From NCBI GenBank assembly GCA_964438735.1, contig CAYTLW010000022.1, positions 1 to 64,000 of the forward strand: a stretch of DNA of 64,000 nucleotides, read 5' to 3'. The translations under genes were made by a program, and so were the position numbers. The first letter of the stretch is position 1; each line of letters begins with the position of its first letter. Below the pieces are notes generated by a model. It saw nothing but the letters and a program-made list of their open reading frames with translations. It was not told the DNA's origin and searched no databases. The stretch is from CAYTLW01 sp964438735. GTDB lineage: Bacteria > Myxococcota_A > UBA9042. Below, piece after piece: positions 1 through 9,969 of this stretch.

Positions 1-460
1 CTAGTTCGACGGTCCGCAGGTACTTCCCCAGTTTCCTGGATGCAGCGGCGGTACTCTCTACGGCGCTGGCGAAGCATGTCGCGCGATGCCGCCAGAACAG
101 CCGCGAAGCGGCGTCAGGTGTTAGCCTGGGCGTGAGCCCCAGGTCTGACGGGCATACCAGCCTGAGCCGCGAAGCGGCGACAGAACGTCACCCGCCAATG
201 TCATCCGCACAGGGAGATGCTCGCAAGGATTGGCGTGCAACATGCCGGGAGGCTCCTCTTGGGCTGAGAGGTACTGCCGCCGCTTCGCGGCTCCGCATGG
301 GGTAACAACCACGGTCCTGGGGCTTACGCCCCAGGCTACCGAATACCGCCGCTTCGCGGCTCGTCGCGCCTGCCGTCTCGTCCGCTCCAGGGGGACGGTC
401 TCAGGCGGAGATGTCGCTTGGACGTGAAACCTGGGAAGTACTTTGGGATCGCCGAACTAG
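1..460. mobile_element. MITE-like inverted-repeat element
   Basis: Bases 1-35 and the reverse complement of 426-460 match at about 28 of 35 positions. Both begin CTAGTTCG and share TACTTCCC near position 21. Inside these termini is a second, nested inverted repeat (99-361). No plausible protein lies between the ends. The right end supplies the TAG stop of the neighbouring VWA gene (457-459). This fits a non-autonomous, transposase-less insertion element. The element begins exactly at the window edge, so its true left limit and any target duplication are not visible. No known family was recognised. Confidence 0.55.
99..361. repeat. Nested inverted repeat with CCGCGAAGCGG cores
   Basis: The 15-mer AGCCGCGAAGCGGCG occurs at 99-113 and 165-179. 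Its exact reverse complement occurs at 278-292 and 347-361. Between each pair is a hairpin of the form CCTGGGGC-TTAC-GCCCCAGG (perfect at 316-335, slightly degenerate at about 125-143). The two halves are therefore mirror images of one composite unit of about 80 bp. The hairpins could also act as a transcription terminator for the minus-strand operon ending at 457. Confidence 0.7.
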
Positions 461-2313
461 GGCGTCAGCACGTTCTCCAGCAACTGGCCGATGCGGGTGG
501 CGAACTCGGCCACCGGCACGTTGGCCGTGGCGTCGTCGTAAAAGCGCTGAACGTGGCCCGTATCCGGGCCCAGACCGATGCCTACCAGGTGCAACGGCTC
601 GGTGCGCAGTTGAGCGACAGCGCTGACGAGCTCGTTGTCGCCACTGCGGGCGCCCGCCGGCTGGCCATCGCTGACCACGACGAGCAAGCGATCGGTAGCG
701 GACTCGGCCAGCAGTCGCTCGGCCGCTTCCAACAAGCACGGCCCGTCATCGTTGTGGGCGGGGCGATTGTGGCCACCGGGCCGGTCCCCCTGGACCTCTT
801 GCGGCAGCTCGCTGATGGCCTGGCGGGCCTTCGCATTCAGCGCGTCCGAGAAGTCGCAAAGCGGGATCAGGTAGTCCTGAAAGCCGTTGATCTCGAAACG
901 GATGCGCAGCCTGTGCAGGGTCTCGGCCAGCAACACCGTGCCCAACAGCGCGTTGGCTGCCTTGTCGCCATACATGGAGCCGGAGAGATCGACCAGCAGT
1001 GAAAACACCGCCTCGCGTCGATCGGGGATGGTGCGCCGGCTCCAGATCTGGTGACCGCGCTTCGGATCGGCCTCGCTGGCCATCACCGAGCGCAGATGCA
1101 AGCGCTGGCCGCTGGCGTAGCCGGCGCGGGCCCGCAGGCGTTTTCGGGGCGTCAACGCGGCGTCCAGGCGACCGGCCAGGTCGTCGATCTGGCGCGCCAC
1201 CCGATCCAGCGCCGTGGCATAGGCCAGCTGCGGCATGGGCGGAAAACGGATGCCTGTCACGGTGCCCGACGGCGCGGGCGAGACTTCTTGGGGCGCGGTC
1301 GCAGGCCTGACCACAACCGACTGTCCTTGCCCTCCCGCCGGCGCCTGGCCGGGCACCAGCAGCAGGGGCGGTCGACTCTGGGCGCGCAACCACTCGTCCA
1401 GGAGCTGGTCGGCCAGCGGCCGCCGGGCGCGCACCGCGTCGGCTGGGGCCGACCATTGCCCCTGCATCGCCTGCGTGACCAGCTCGCCAACCGCGGCGCG
1501 ATCCCGCTGGCTCAGCGCCTGCCGGGCCCGGGTCGTACGCGCTCGCTCCGCGGCCAGGCTGCGCGCCAATTGCTCGCGATCGGCATCCAACAAGGACAAG
1601 GCTACGGGCAGGATGTCGCGCTCCGCCCGTTCGAGGGCTTCGGCCGCATAGAGGCGCACCACCTGTTCGCGCACGGTAGGCAGACGCGTCGCGGTCGCCG
1701 AGCTCAGCCGGGGCACGACCTTGTGCAGGTACTCCGCCCGTCGTTCGATGTCGTCGCGTCGGCTCTCCAGGCTGCCCGGCGGGGTCCACTCGGCGTACCA
1801 GCGGCGCGCGTCATGGGTTTGCGCCAGGGCGTCAGCGACCACCTCCGGCACCGCGTCGCGGGGGGCCGCCGCCTTCCACCCGCGCGCCTCTTCCAAGACG
1901 CATTCCATGCCGAAGCGGTGGATCGCCGGCATGGGTCCGCGACCAGCTCCGGCCAGGTCCTGTCTGGCGACGAATCGCAGCCAGGGGTCTGTGCCCGGGT
2001 AGCGCTTGCGCACCCAGAGGTTGACCCGTGGATCCTCGATGGCGTTGAGCAGCGTCGCGGTGGTGCGATCGCCAGGCTTGAGCAGGCCCAGTTGCGCGTA
2101 GCGCGAGATGTAGAAGTGGCCCACCTCGTGGGCGATCACCCCGGCGCAGTAGTCCGCGCCATGGCGAGCCAACTCATCGGCCGCCACCAGGATCACCTTG
2201 CGCACGGGATCCCAGGCCCAGCGATTGGGATGCAGTTCGACGCCGATGCGGGCGTCCTGGCACAGACCGGTGGCCAGGGCGGCCAGCCGGTCGATGGCCG
2301 CCTGTGCGGTCAC
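457..2313 (-). CDS. VWA-domain protein with N-terminal HExxH motif
   Basis: 618 aa, GTG start, with the GTGA start/stop overlapping the upstream AAA gene by 4 bp, so the two are translationally coupled. The C-terminal half is a von Willebrand A domain with the MIDAS motif DLSGSMYGDK (D442) and a later SDGQ segment. The N-terminus carries HEVGH (62-66), then Glu93 in AIEDPRVN. That HExxH-(26)-E spacing looks like a gluzincin zinc site. The middle (about 220-310) is charged and probably helical. By analogy with MoxR/VWA and CobS/CobT pairs it probably acts as the substrate- or metal-handling partner of the ATPase. Peptidase activity is inference only. The TAG stop lies inside the terminal repeat of the adjacent MITE-like element. 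Confidence 0.85.
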   Translation of the reverse strand: MTAQAAIDRLAALATGLCQDARIGVELHPNRWAWDPVRKVILVAADELARHGADYCAGVIAHEVGHFYISRYAQLGLLKPGDRTTATLLNAIEDPRVNLWVRKRYPGTDPWLRFVARQDLAGAGRGPMPAIHRFGMECVLEEARGWKAAAPRDAVPEVVADALAQTHDARRWYAEWTPPGSLESRRDDIERRAEYLHKVVPRLSSATATRLPTVREQVVRLYAAEALERAERDILPVALSLLDADREQLARSLAAERARTTRARQALSQRDRAAVGELVTQAMQGQWSAPADAVRARRPLADQLLDEWLRAQSRPPLLLVPGQAPAGGQGQSVVVRPATAPQEVSPAPSGTVTGIRFPPMPQLAYATALDRVARQIDDLAGRLDAALTPRKRLRARAGYASGQRLHLRSVMASEADPKRGHQIWSRRTIPDRREAVFSLLVDLSGSMYGDKAANALLGTVLLAETLHRLRIRFEINGFQDYLIPLCDFSDALNAKARQAISELPQEVQGDRPGGHNRPAHNDDGPCLLEAAERLLAESATDRLLVVVSDGQPAGARSGDNELVSAVAQLRTEPLHLVGIGLGPDTGHVQRFYDDATANVPVAEFATRIGQLLENVLTP

Positions 2314-5258
2314 TCCTCGTCCTCTTCCACTTCCTTGAGCATGGCCATGAGCTCGTCGTCGTCGTCGTCACCGTCTTGGAAGATCTCGTCGTCGTCGCCG
2401 TCGCTGTCGTCGCCGTCGTCGCCGGCTGGCGTGCCGGGTGCCCACGTGTCGGGCCCGATGCCCGCGGCGTCCAGCAGCCGGACCATCATCGAGCGATCGC
2501 CGGCGCTGCGCATGCGGCCCAGGTAGTAGCGCAGCAGCGCCTCGCGCATCCGGATCTCGGGCGCGTTGCGGTCGTCGCGGGCGACCACGCTGGCCAGGTA
2601 CTCCATGATCCGCAACAGGCCGCGTCGGGTGAAGACGTAGGGCTCGCGGGCGCCTTGTCCCAGCCTGCGCGCCCCCGCCCCGGTGCCGCCGACCGCGGCT
2701 TGCAGGGCGCTGTGGAAGCGGGCCAGGGCGCCGAGGAATTCGGCCATACCCGGCACCTCCGCCAGGCCGCCCAGCGGCGCCTCGACGGTGGCCGCCTGCC
2801 AGCGTCTTCCGAGCACCGTCACAGGTGGCTGCTCGCCCCAGACCAGCAGACGCAACATGGCCAGGTAGGCCGCCTCCCCGGGCGGCTCGACGAATCGATA
2901 GCCCACCCAGCGGTCGCGATAGGCCGGGCTGAGCACCGACCGACCAGCGTATTCGGCCGGGTTCATGGTGCCGAAGATGCGGAAGCCGTGGTGTACCGCC
3001 TCGCCGCCGTGGCCGATGACGCTGTTGTCGTGTTCGGTCAGGACCAGCCCGGGATCCCGCTCCAGCAGGGAGTTCAGGCGTTCGAGGATCTGGGGTTCGG
3101 CCAGGTTCAACTCGTCCAGGATCACCCACCAGCCGCGCCGCAACGCCTGCACCAGCAAGCCGTCCTGCCAGCGCCATGGATGGCTGCGCATGCCCTCGTT
3201 GGCCATGACCTGCTGGACCTCAACCGTGGTCAGCGAACGGCCCTCTCTGGCCGCCCGACCCAGGATCAGCCGGGTCTCGCTCTCGAGCAGGTCGGTATGC
3301 CCCGCCAGCTCCTCGGCGGGCATGGGTAGCTCGGCCCGGGCGTCGTCGGGCACGTAGCGGCCGATCAGCTCGCCGGTATCTGTCTGGCCGTTGAGGTTGA
3401 TGCGCACCGCTGGCTGACCCAACAGCGCCGCCAGGTAGAGGATCGAGCTGGTCTTCGAGGTGCTGGTCTCGCCCTCGAGCAGGACCGGCTCGCGCAGGGC
3501 CACGCCCAGGGCCACATGCTCCAGGGTGGCCGCCGTCAGCTCGTCGATGCAGTAGTGGGCGAACGCCGCCGGCGGCGGCGCCAGGTGGCCATCCTCGCCC
3601 TGCCAGCGGGGCAACTCCACGCGGCCGATCCGGACCTGCTCCGCGCCCACATCGATAAACCCGCGTGCCCGCGCGTCCTGGTGTTCACCCGCCGGATCCA
3701 GCCAGGCGGCCAGATCCAGGTCGGCCGCTCCCTCATCGTGCTGGGCATCGGCGCCGTCGGTCTGCGGCAGGTCGATCCAGATGTCCTTGTCGTAGTCCTC
3801 CCACGCCTTCTCCTTGCCGCAATCCAGGCCGGTGACCTCGCGTATCACCGCGCGCACCTGCTCGATCAGGGCGGGCGGCGCGCCGCCATAACTGATTCGA
3901 GCCGTGCCTACGTCATGGTGTTCGAGGTGGTTGGCGCCATCGAAGCCCAGCGCCTTGAGCCGCTCGAGCAGCGGCTCGACCACCGGCGAGGTCGCCGTGC
4001 GCAGGGACACATCGTAGCGATCTGCCGTAGCCAGGATGCGACATGCCAGCCCGCCGTCGTCGATCCCCGTCAGCGGGAAGTCGATGATGACCTCCTGGTC
4101 GTGCTCGTCGCTCTCCCGGGTGCCCAGTACATGCTCAGGCGCCGCGCCGATGCGCTCCATCTCGGCCTCGACGACCCGGCGCAGGCTGCTGGCGATGGTG
4201 CTCTCGTTGGCGGCCGCGCCCCAGGTGATGCAATAGCCCACCAGGTCGGAGGCCGGGGTTTCCTCGATCAGCACGTGCGGAAATCCCGCCTCATGCAGTG
4301 CATCCCGCAGGGTTTCGGCGGCCGTCGGAGAGTCCACCCGCACACGCAGGTCGAAGCGTTCGGGGTGGGGGCCGGCGTAGGCCCGCAGCTCTTCTTGCCG
4401 CCACGCCTTCATGGGTACGGACAGGCGCGCGTTGGCCGGCTGGTTGTGGGGCTCTTGGAGTCGTTCGATGGGGTAGCGCTGCAGATCGACGCCTGCGCCT
4501 TCCAACAGTTCGCCCATGGACACGTCCAGCATGGAGCTCTCCATGCCGCCGTCTTCCCAATCGAACGGCCCCGGCGCGACCAGGAATCGCCGGCCCCAGG
4601 TCCCATCTGTCGTCATGGCGGCTGTCGTCACGTTGGCGAAGCCGCGCTTGCCCAACGCCTCGACCAGTGGACCGACCTCGGCTGGCGCGTCGGTCTCGAC
4701 CACCACGTCCACATATTCGCGGGCCGGTCGACCCTCCTGCTCCGGATCGCGCACATGCAGCCAGATGTCGTCGTCGTCTTCGTCCCACTCCTTGTTCTCG
4801 CGCAGATCGATGCCCTCGCGCAGGCTCAGCCAGCGGATCAGCTGGCGCAGCATCAGCGGCGCGCCGCCATAGTCCAGGACGTTGCCCTCCTGCTTGCCCA
4901 GCTTGTCCGACTGGCTGCTCATGCCGATTGGCCCCAGCAGGCGGCCCATGCGCTCGCAGATCCGGCGCGAGTTGCCGTAGAGGGTGAGGTTGTAGTCGCT
5001 GGCTGGCGCCGACATGCCCAGGCGCAGCTCCACGTCGGCATCGCCGAGATCATTGACCGCCCGTGTCGGCGGCCGCAGGGGCTCCAGGACCGCCAGCATG
5101 GGTCCGAGATCGCGCATGGCGATGCCCTTGCCGTGGCGGAGCTCGTAGGAGTCGCTGGCCTCGCCGAGCACCTCGGCGTCGCCCAGTCCGGCGGCTTCCC
5201 AGGCCTGGCCGATGGCCACATTGAACTCGTGCAGGTTGGAGCGGATGCGCAGCTTCAT
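2310..5258 (-). CDS. MoxR-like AAA+ ATPase with repeated N-terminal modules
   Basis: 982 aa from an ATG at 5258 preceded by AGGAGA. The frame is open further upstream but has no better start. The AAA core is C-terminal: Walker A GETSTSKT (596-603, Ser in place of the usual Gly), Walker B WVILDELN (711-718), sensor-1-like GTMNPAEY (763-770), and an arginine-rich SPAYRDRW. These are AAA_5/MoxR features. The first ~500 residues hold about four diverged copies of one module (about 74-145, 182-235, 302-366, 414-475). Copies one and four both end in YGGAP followed by an amphipathic helix, then an acidic xDIW(L/I)xL strand. The C-terminus is a strongly acidic tail rich in D and E. It forms an operon with the VWA gene and probably remodels a target in an ATP-dependent way. 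Confidence 0.88.
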   Translation of the reverse strand: MKLRIRSNLHEFNVAIGQAWEAAGLGDAEVLGEASDSYELRHGKGIAMRDLGPMLAVLEPLRPPTRAVNDLGDADVELRLGMSAPASDYNLTLYGNSRRICERMGRLLGPIGMSSQSDKLGKQEGNVLDYGGAPLMLRQLIRWLSLREGIDLRENKEWDEDDDDIWLHVRDPEQEGRPAREYVDVVVETDAPAEVGPLVEALGKRGFANVTTAAMTTDGTWGRRFLVAPGPFDWEDGGMESSMLDVSMGELLEGAGVDLQRYPIERLQEPHNQPANARLSVPMKAWRQEELRAYAGPHPERFDLRVRVDSPTAAETLRDALHEAGFPHVLIEETPASDLVGYCITWGAAANESTIASSLRRVVEAEMERIGAAPEHVLGTRESDEHDQEVIIDFPLTGIDDGGLACRILATADRYDVSLRTATSPVVEPLLERLKALGFDGANHLEHHDVGTARISYGGAPPALIEQVRAVIREVTGLDCGKEKAWEDYDKDIWIDLPQTDGADAQHDEGAADLDLAAWLDPAGEHQDARARGFIDVGAEQVRIGRVELPRWQGEDGHLAPPPAAFAHYCIDELTAATLEHVALGVALREPVLLEGETSTSKTSSILYLAALLGQPAVRINLNGQTDTGELIGRYVPDDARAELPMPAEELAGHTDLLESETRLILGRAAREGRSLTTVEVQQVMANEGMRSHPWRWQDGLLVQALRRGWWVILDELNLAEPQILERLNSLLERDPGLVLTEHDNSVIGHGGEAVHHGFRIFGTMNPAEYAGRSVLSPAYRDRWVGYRFVEPPGEAAYLAMLRLLVWGEQPPVTVLGRRWQAATVEAPLGGLAEVPGMAEFLGALARFHSALQAAVGGTGAGARRLGQGAREPYVFTRRGLLRIMEYLASVVARDDRNAPEIRMREALLRYYLGRMRSAGDRSMMVRLLDAAGIGPDTWAPGTPAGDDGDDSDGDDDEIFQDGDDDDDELMAMLKEVEEDEE

Positions 5259-5368
5259 GGGGGTCTCCTGGCTGACGGGCATGATCGTGTTGTGGTGCGA
5301 AAGTGCAAGGCCGCCGGGGCCTGTGCCGAAGCGGGTCGCGGTCGCCGGAGCGGGTCGTGGTATGATCG

Positions 5369-8300
5369 ATGGCCATGGACGCCCCTGCCGAGCATGTGGG
5401 TCGAGTGGAGACGGGAGGCCAACCCGTCGCCGCTCGATTCGGCTGTTTGCGCCGCCAGCCTTCGCAGGCATTGCTGTTCATTCTGTCGTTGCTGTGGAGC
5501 GTCGCGGGCTGTACGGGCGACGAATCGAAACCCAACCCGGCCGAGGTCGTCGCCGGAGACGTCGCCCCTGCTGATGGCTCGGTCGCGGACGGAACTGCCG
5601 ATGGCGGCGACGGGGCCGGCACAACGAACGGCACCGATGCCGATGCGGCCGAAGTGGCCGAGCCGGAGTGTGTCGAGGCGGCCGATTGCGAGGCCTCGGA
5701 GTCGCCGTGCAAGGCTGCGATCTGCGACGCGGGTATGTGCGGTTTCGAGCCGGTGAGCGGCGCGATCGCCTGCGCCGATGGCAATGACTGCACGGCGGAT
5801 TCCTGCGCCGATGATGGCTCTTGTGTGCATGCCCCCTTGTCGGGCACCTCGTGTTCGCTCTACGACCCGTGCGATCTCGGCGAGTGCACCACGGGCAGTT
5901 GCAAGACGGTGGCTCAGGCCAAGGTCTGGTCGACCAGCCTGGATCTCGGTGGTGGTGGCGTGCCCTGGTACACCACCGGCGGCGTCTTCCTGGGCTCGCT
6001 GGCCAACGGCGGCTACCTGCTCGTCGCCACCGTCGGAGCGGACTCTCCTCCCGGTCGAATGGTGCGCATTCGCCGCTTCGGCAGTCAGCACGAACCGGGC
6101 TCCATCGTCGATGTCGACCTGCCGGGTTGGCGCAATGTGGAGGCGGCCGATATCGCCCCCGATGGCACGGTGGCCTTCCTGGCGGCGGCGGTGTCCGGTG
6201 CCACCGCCCCGTTGGCCGCGTCGGTGGCCGTGGTGGACGACACGTCCAAGGTGAAGTGGCACACGAAGCTGCCCATGGTGGCGCCGGGGTATCGCGACAC
6301 GGTGGCCTTGCGTCCCGATGGCGGCGTGTGGGCGATTGGCGGCGCGGTCGATCCGCTGCCTATGTCCCTGGTGCGCCTGTCCAACGCCGGCGCGGTCGTC
6401 GCCTCGGCAAAAATGCCGAAGAAGACGGCGGTGTCGCGCCTGTCGGTGCACGCCTACGCCGACGGTGACGCCCTCGTGCTGGCCTCCATGAAGCCGCACG
6501 CGCTGCTGGCGCGGCGCATGGACGCGCAAGGAAAAACTGCCTGGTCGCGCCAGGTCGCGCTGCCGCTCCAGGGCAAGACCAGCGAAGCCTCAGAGCTGTT
6601 GTCCGGTGGTCGGCTGGTCTACGTGCACGCCGGCCGGCTGATCGCGATCTCGCCTCAAGGGGAGGTGGTGCGCGACGTCGACAATCCGGCCTATTGGAAT
6701 CAGACCGGCACGCTCGCCCGCCTTCCGTCGGGCAACTGGGCTTCGATCGGAAAGCAGATCAACGTGTTCAACCCCTCTGGCCACCCGCAGTGGAGTCGCG
6801 AATTGGCGAAGTCAGACACGCCGGTGGACCTCGTCCGGGCCGGCAACGGAGACCTGGTGATGACTTCCTGGACAGGCGCAGCGGCGTCCGTGGATGTCTT
6901 TTCCTCTTCAGTGGGCGGCACGTTGCGTGTAGTGCACACGAACACGGACCGGCAGCTGGTCGATGGAATCACCCCGGAGGGGTCCGGGGGGCGGGTCAGC
7001 GATGTGACGACAGCCCCTGATGGTGACGTGGTGGTGAGCGGCATCCGACTCGGACCCGATTTCGTGCAACGCGCCTTTGTCACGCGCCTGACTTCTGCCG
7101 GACACTTCAAGTGGATGTGGCAGGACACCAAGACGCCGCAGTGGCACGCCTCCCACGTCACGATGCTGCCCGATGGTGCCATCGCCGTGGCGGGCAATAC
7201 GACCATCGAGACCAAACCACCTAGAACCCGACTCACGCGCCTGGAGTCGAACGGGCAGCTTGCGTGGCAGTCCCAGCTGGTGCCTGACGGCTCCGCCTAC
7301 CCGACCGTCATTGGATTGCACGCCATGCCATCGGGCGATCTGGTGCTTGTAGAGAACGATGGCACCTGGATCGTGCGCATGGGTCCCACTGGCAAGGAGA
7401 AGGCCCGCCGGAGCCTGAAAAAGGAGGACGGGCTCAGCTCTTCGCACGCGACCGCCATGGCGCCGGACAATACGATGGCGATCCTTGGCGGGCCGCCGAA
7501 GTATGGCCAGCCCGCCCGCCTCGTGATTCTGGGGCTCGACAGCGAGACCACCCTGGTGCGCCCGCTGAATATGGCCTTGATGATGACATTGGGCGCGTCC
7601 TTGGAGTCCGTGTCTGGGGGGGACTGGCTCGTCGGCTCCACAGTCGTCAAGGACAACAAGCCGCGGGCCGTTCTGATTCGTCTCCGAGCCAACGGAGAGA
7701 CGCGGTGGTCGCGAATCCTGCAACCGGAACCGGTCAAGACGAGTCCAGTCTTCATGTTGCAACGCGCGGTGGAGTTGTCGGATGGTCGCCTGTTGATGAG
7801 CAACCACGGCGGCTGGAAGTACTCCGATACATATGTTCGGCTCTCGCTACACGACGGTTGGGGCAATGCCATCGCCGATAAGCGGATCCGCACAGGCGGC
7901 CTCGATCGGGCGCTCGGCCTGCACGCCCTGGCGGATGGCACGGCATTGGTCGGTGGCATGCTGGACATGGCGCCATGGGTCGCCCGAATCGATCCCTGGG
8001 GCCACATCAGCTGCTCAGATGCCGTCGCGTGCGTCGGCCCCGGCGCCGACTGCGACGACGGCAACCCCTGCACTGCGGACGACTGTGCGCCCGCGACCGG
8101 CTGCACCCACGTGCCCTTGCCCGCGGGAGCGACCTGCAGCAAGGGCGAGGCCTGCGTTCGCCATGCCTGCGCGAGCCCCGGCGGCGCCTGTGAAAAGACC
8201 GTACTCGCCGATGGCGCCGCCTGCAGTGATGGCAACGAGTGCAGTCAGGGCGAGACCTGTCAGTCCGGCACCTGCCAGGGCGGCGGCCCATATGGGGATG

Positions 8301-9826
8301 GTCAGGGCTGCAGCGATGGAAACCCCTGCACGATCGGCGATCACTGCGACAAGGGGGTCTGCAAACCCAAGGGCCAGACGGAGTGCAATGACTACAACTT
8401 CTGCACCAATGACAAGTGCACGCCGGAGGGGGGCTGCGAGAGCGAAATCTCCTGCCAGGGCCTGCCCTGCGACGACAAGCTCGTCTGTACCACTGGAGAT
8501 ACCTGCGACAAGGGCCTGTGCAAGGGCAAGCTGAAGCCCGATGGCGCCTCCTGTCACGACGGTTCGGTCTGCATCAGCAAGGCGACCTGTCAGGAGGGGG
8601 CCTGTGTGCTCATCTATGCCGCCGCGGGCGAGCCCTGTGACGACGGCCAGGTGTGCACCCAGCCCGATGGCTGCGACGGCGGTGGACTCTGCATCGGTAA
8701 GCTCAAATCCTGCCTGTTTGCCGGTCAGCCATGCGTCGTGGGCGTGTGCGACGCCGACAATGGCAAGTGCCTGCCGACCGCAGCGGTCGACGGTCAGAGT
8801 TGCAGCGACGGCGACCCCTGCACCGCCGGCGACGTGTGCAAGACGGGACAATGTGCCGGTTCGGCCAATGACGGAGGTCTCTGCTACGGCAAGAATCAGA
8901 GCGCCTGCGAAGCCGGCTCCTGCAAGGCCGGCAATTGCGTCATTACCACGGACCTGGCGGCCACCTCGAACTGCGACGACGGCAACGCCTGCACCTGGCA
9001 TGACGCCTGCGACAAAGGCGTCTGCAAGGGCGAGCCTTTGGCCTGGACCGATGGCCTGGCCTGCAAAGCCGGCGCTCCCTGCGTCACCCAGACCACCTGT
9101 ACGGGCGGCACGTGCGCCGCCAAACCCGTCACGCCGCCTTGCGACGATGGCAACCCCTGCACGCTGGATGCCTGCAAGTCGGCTGGCGGCGGTCAGAAGG
9201 CATGCCAGAACGAATTCGCCAACGACGGCAGCCCCTGCGACGACGGCCAGCCTTGCACCAAGGTCGACAGCTGCAAAGCCGGCAAGTGCATAGCCGACGG
9301 CAGCGCCACCTGCGCCTTCGCCACCCTCTTCGATGAACCCTTCGTCTGCGGCAAAGCCGACAAGTGGGATCTCGACACCTTCCATCCGGCCGGCGGTCCT
9401 TCCTGGGCCGTCGACGCCACCCCCGCCGGGCCCGGCGCACACACCGGCTCCTGCGCCCTGAACTTCAACAACGGCACGGATTACGACGCCAAGAACGCCG
9501 TCTCCGGCACCGCCTCGACGGCCTGGGTGACGTTGCCGGCGGCCGGCGATCTGAAGGTGCGCTTCTGGTCCTGGCACGAGGTCGAGACGAACGACGACTA
9601 CGACTTGCGGCACGTGGAGCTGGAGATCGCCGACCCGCCGTCGTCCACCTGGTGGACCCTGACCAATACCAAGGACTATGCCGCTTGGACGCAGCAGGAG
9701 TTCACTCTGCCGAATGTGCAGGGCGAAAAGGCCCGCCTGCACTTCCACTTCTACAGCGGCGACGCGGTGGCCAACGACGGCCGCGGCTGGTTCATCGACG
9801 ACGTGCAGATCCAGCACGGCAAGTAG
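5369..9826 (+). CDS. Giant Cys-rich lipoprotein, propeller plus jelly-roll
   Basis: 1485 aa. The N-terminus carries a lipoprotein signal ending SVAGC (Cys48). The annotated ATG has no clear Shine-Dalgarno, and in-frame GTG codons at 5396 and 5405 or a TTG at 5447 are alternatives. Residues about 180-880 form repeated blade-like strands (xPDGDVVVSG, LPDGAIAVAG) suggesting a beta-propeller. About 885-1320 hold some 12 C-x-D-x-x-x-C-T-x-x-x-C repeats. Residues 1320-1485 form a jelly-roll or MAM-like module ending WFIDDVQI. Predicted location is the cell surface. It shares repeat type, not overall order, with the proteins at 22966 and 31414. Ligand and role are unknown. It is transcribed divergently from the AAA/VWA operon. 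Confidence 0.85.
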   Translation: MAMDAPAEHVGRVETGGQPVAARFGCLRRQPSQALLFILSLLWSVAGCTGDESKPNPAEVVAGDVAPADGSVADGTADGGDGAGTTNGTDADAAEVAEPECVEAADCEASESPCKAAICDAGMCGFEPVSGAIACADGNDCTADSCADDGSCVHAPLSGTSCSLYDPCDLGECTTGSCKTVAQAKVWSTSLDLGGGGVPWYTTGGVFLGSLANGGYLLVATVGADSPPGRMVRIRRFGSQHEPGSIVDVDLPGWRNVEAADIAPDGTVAFLAAAVSGATAPLAASVAVVDDTSKVKWHTKLPMVAPGYRDTVALRPDGGVWAIGGAVDPLPMSLVRLSNAGAVVASAKMPKKTAVSRLSVHAYADGDALVLASMKPHALLARRMDAQGKTAWSRQVALPLQGKTSEASELLSGGRLVYVHAGRLIAISPQGEVVRDVDNPAYWNQTGTLARLPSGNWASIGKQINVFNPSGHPQWSRELAKSDTPVDLVRAGNGDLVMTSWTGAAASVDVFSSSVGGTLRVVHTNTDRQLVDGITPEGSGGRVSDVTTAPDGDVVVSGIRLGPDFVQRAFVTRLTSAGHFKWMWQDTKTPQWHASHVTMLPDGAIAVAGNTTIETKPPRTRLTRLESNGQLAWQSQLVPDGSAYPTVIGLHAMPSGDLVLVENDGTWIVRMGPTGKEKARRSLKKEDGLSSSHATAMAPDNTMAILGGPPKYGQPARLVILGLDSETTLVRPLNMALMMTLGASLESVSGGDWLVGSTVVKDNKPRAVLIRLRANGETRWSRILQPEPVKTSPVFMLQRAVELSDGRLLMSNHGGWKYSDTYVRLSLHDGWGNAIADKRIRTGGLDRALGLHALADGTALVGGMLDMAPWVARIDPWGHISCSDAVACVGPGADCDDGNPCTADDCAPATGCTHVPLPAGATCSKGEACVRHACASPGGACEKTVLADGAACSDGNECSQGETCQSGTCQGGGPYGDGQGCSDGNPCTIGDHCDKGVCKPKGQTECNDYNFCTNDKCTPEGGCESEISCQGLPCDDKLVCTTGDTCDKGLCKGKLKPDGASCHDGSVCISKATCQEGACVLIYAAAGEPCDDGQVCTQPDGCDGGGLCIGKLKSCLFAGQPCVVGVCDADNGKCLPTAAVDGQSCSDGDPCTAGDVCKTGQCAGSANDGGLCYGKNQSACEAGSCKAGNCVITTDLAATSNCDDGNACTWHDACDKGVCKGEPLAWTDGLACKAGAPCVTQTTCTGGTCAAKPVTPPCDDGNPCTLDACKSAGGGQKACQNEFANDGSPCDDGQPCTKVDSCKAGKCIADGSATCAFATLFDEPFVCGKADKWDLDTFHPAGGPSWAVDATPAGPGAHTGSCALNFNNGTDYDAKNAVSGTASTAWVTLPAAGDLKVRFWSWHEVETNDDYDLRHVELEIADPPSSTWWTLTNTKDYAAWTQQEFTLPNVQGEKARLHFHFYSGDAVANDGRGWFIDDVQIQHGK

Positions 9827-9969
9827 GCGGCAACCCGCTTGTTTCACGTCCGGCCACCGCCCGGCTGGCCGTTGCCGGTAGTCATGGCCGGTTTTCGTTG
9901 ACTATCAGGCGGGTTTGGGCACGATGATGCGTCAGCGCGACCGGGGGGATGCGCGCTCTGGAGGGGGCC

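Noticed and set aside
3516..5756. Long open frame on the plus strand opposite the AAA ATPase gene
   Set aside because: Its translation is the low-complexity Arg/Ala/Gly/His type expected from the antisense of a GC-rich gene, with no domain and no ribosome binding site. The minus-strand frame has clear AAA motifs.
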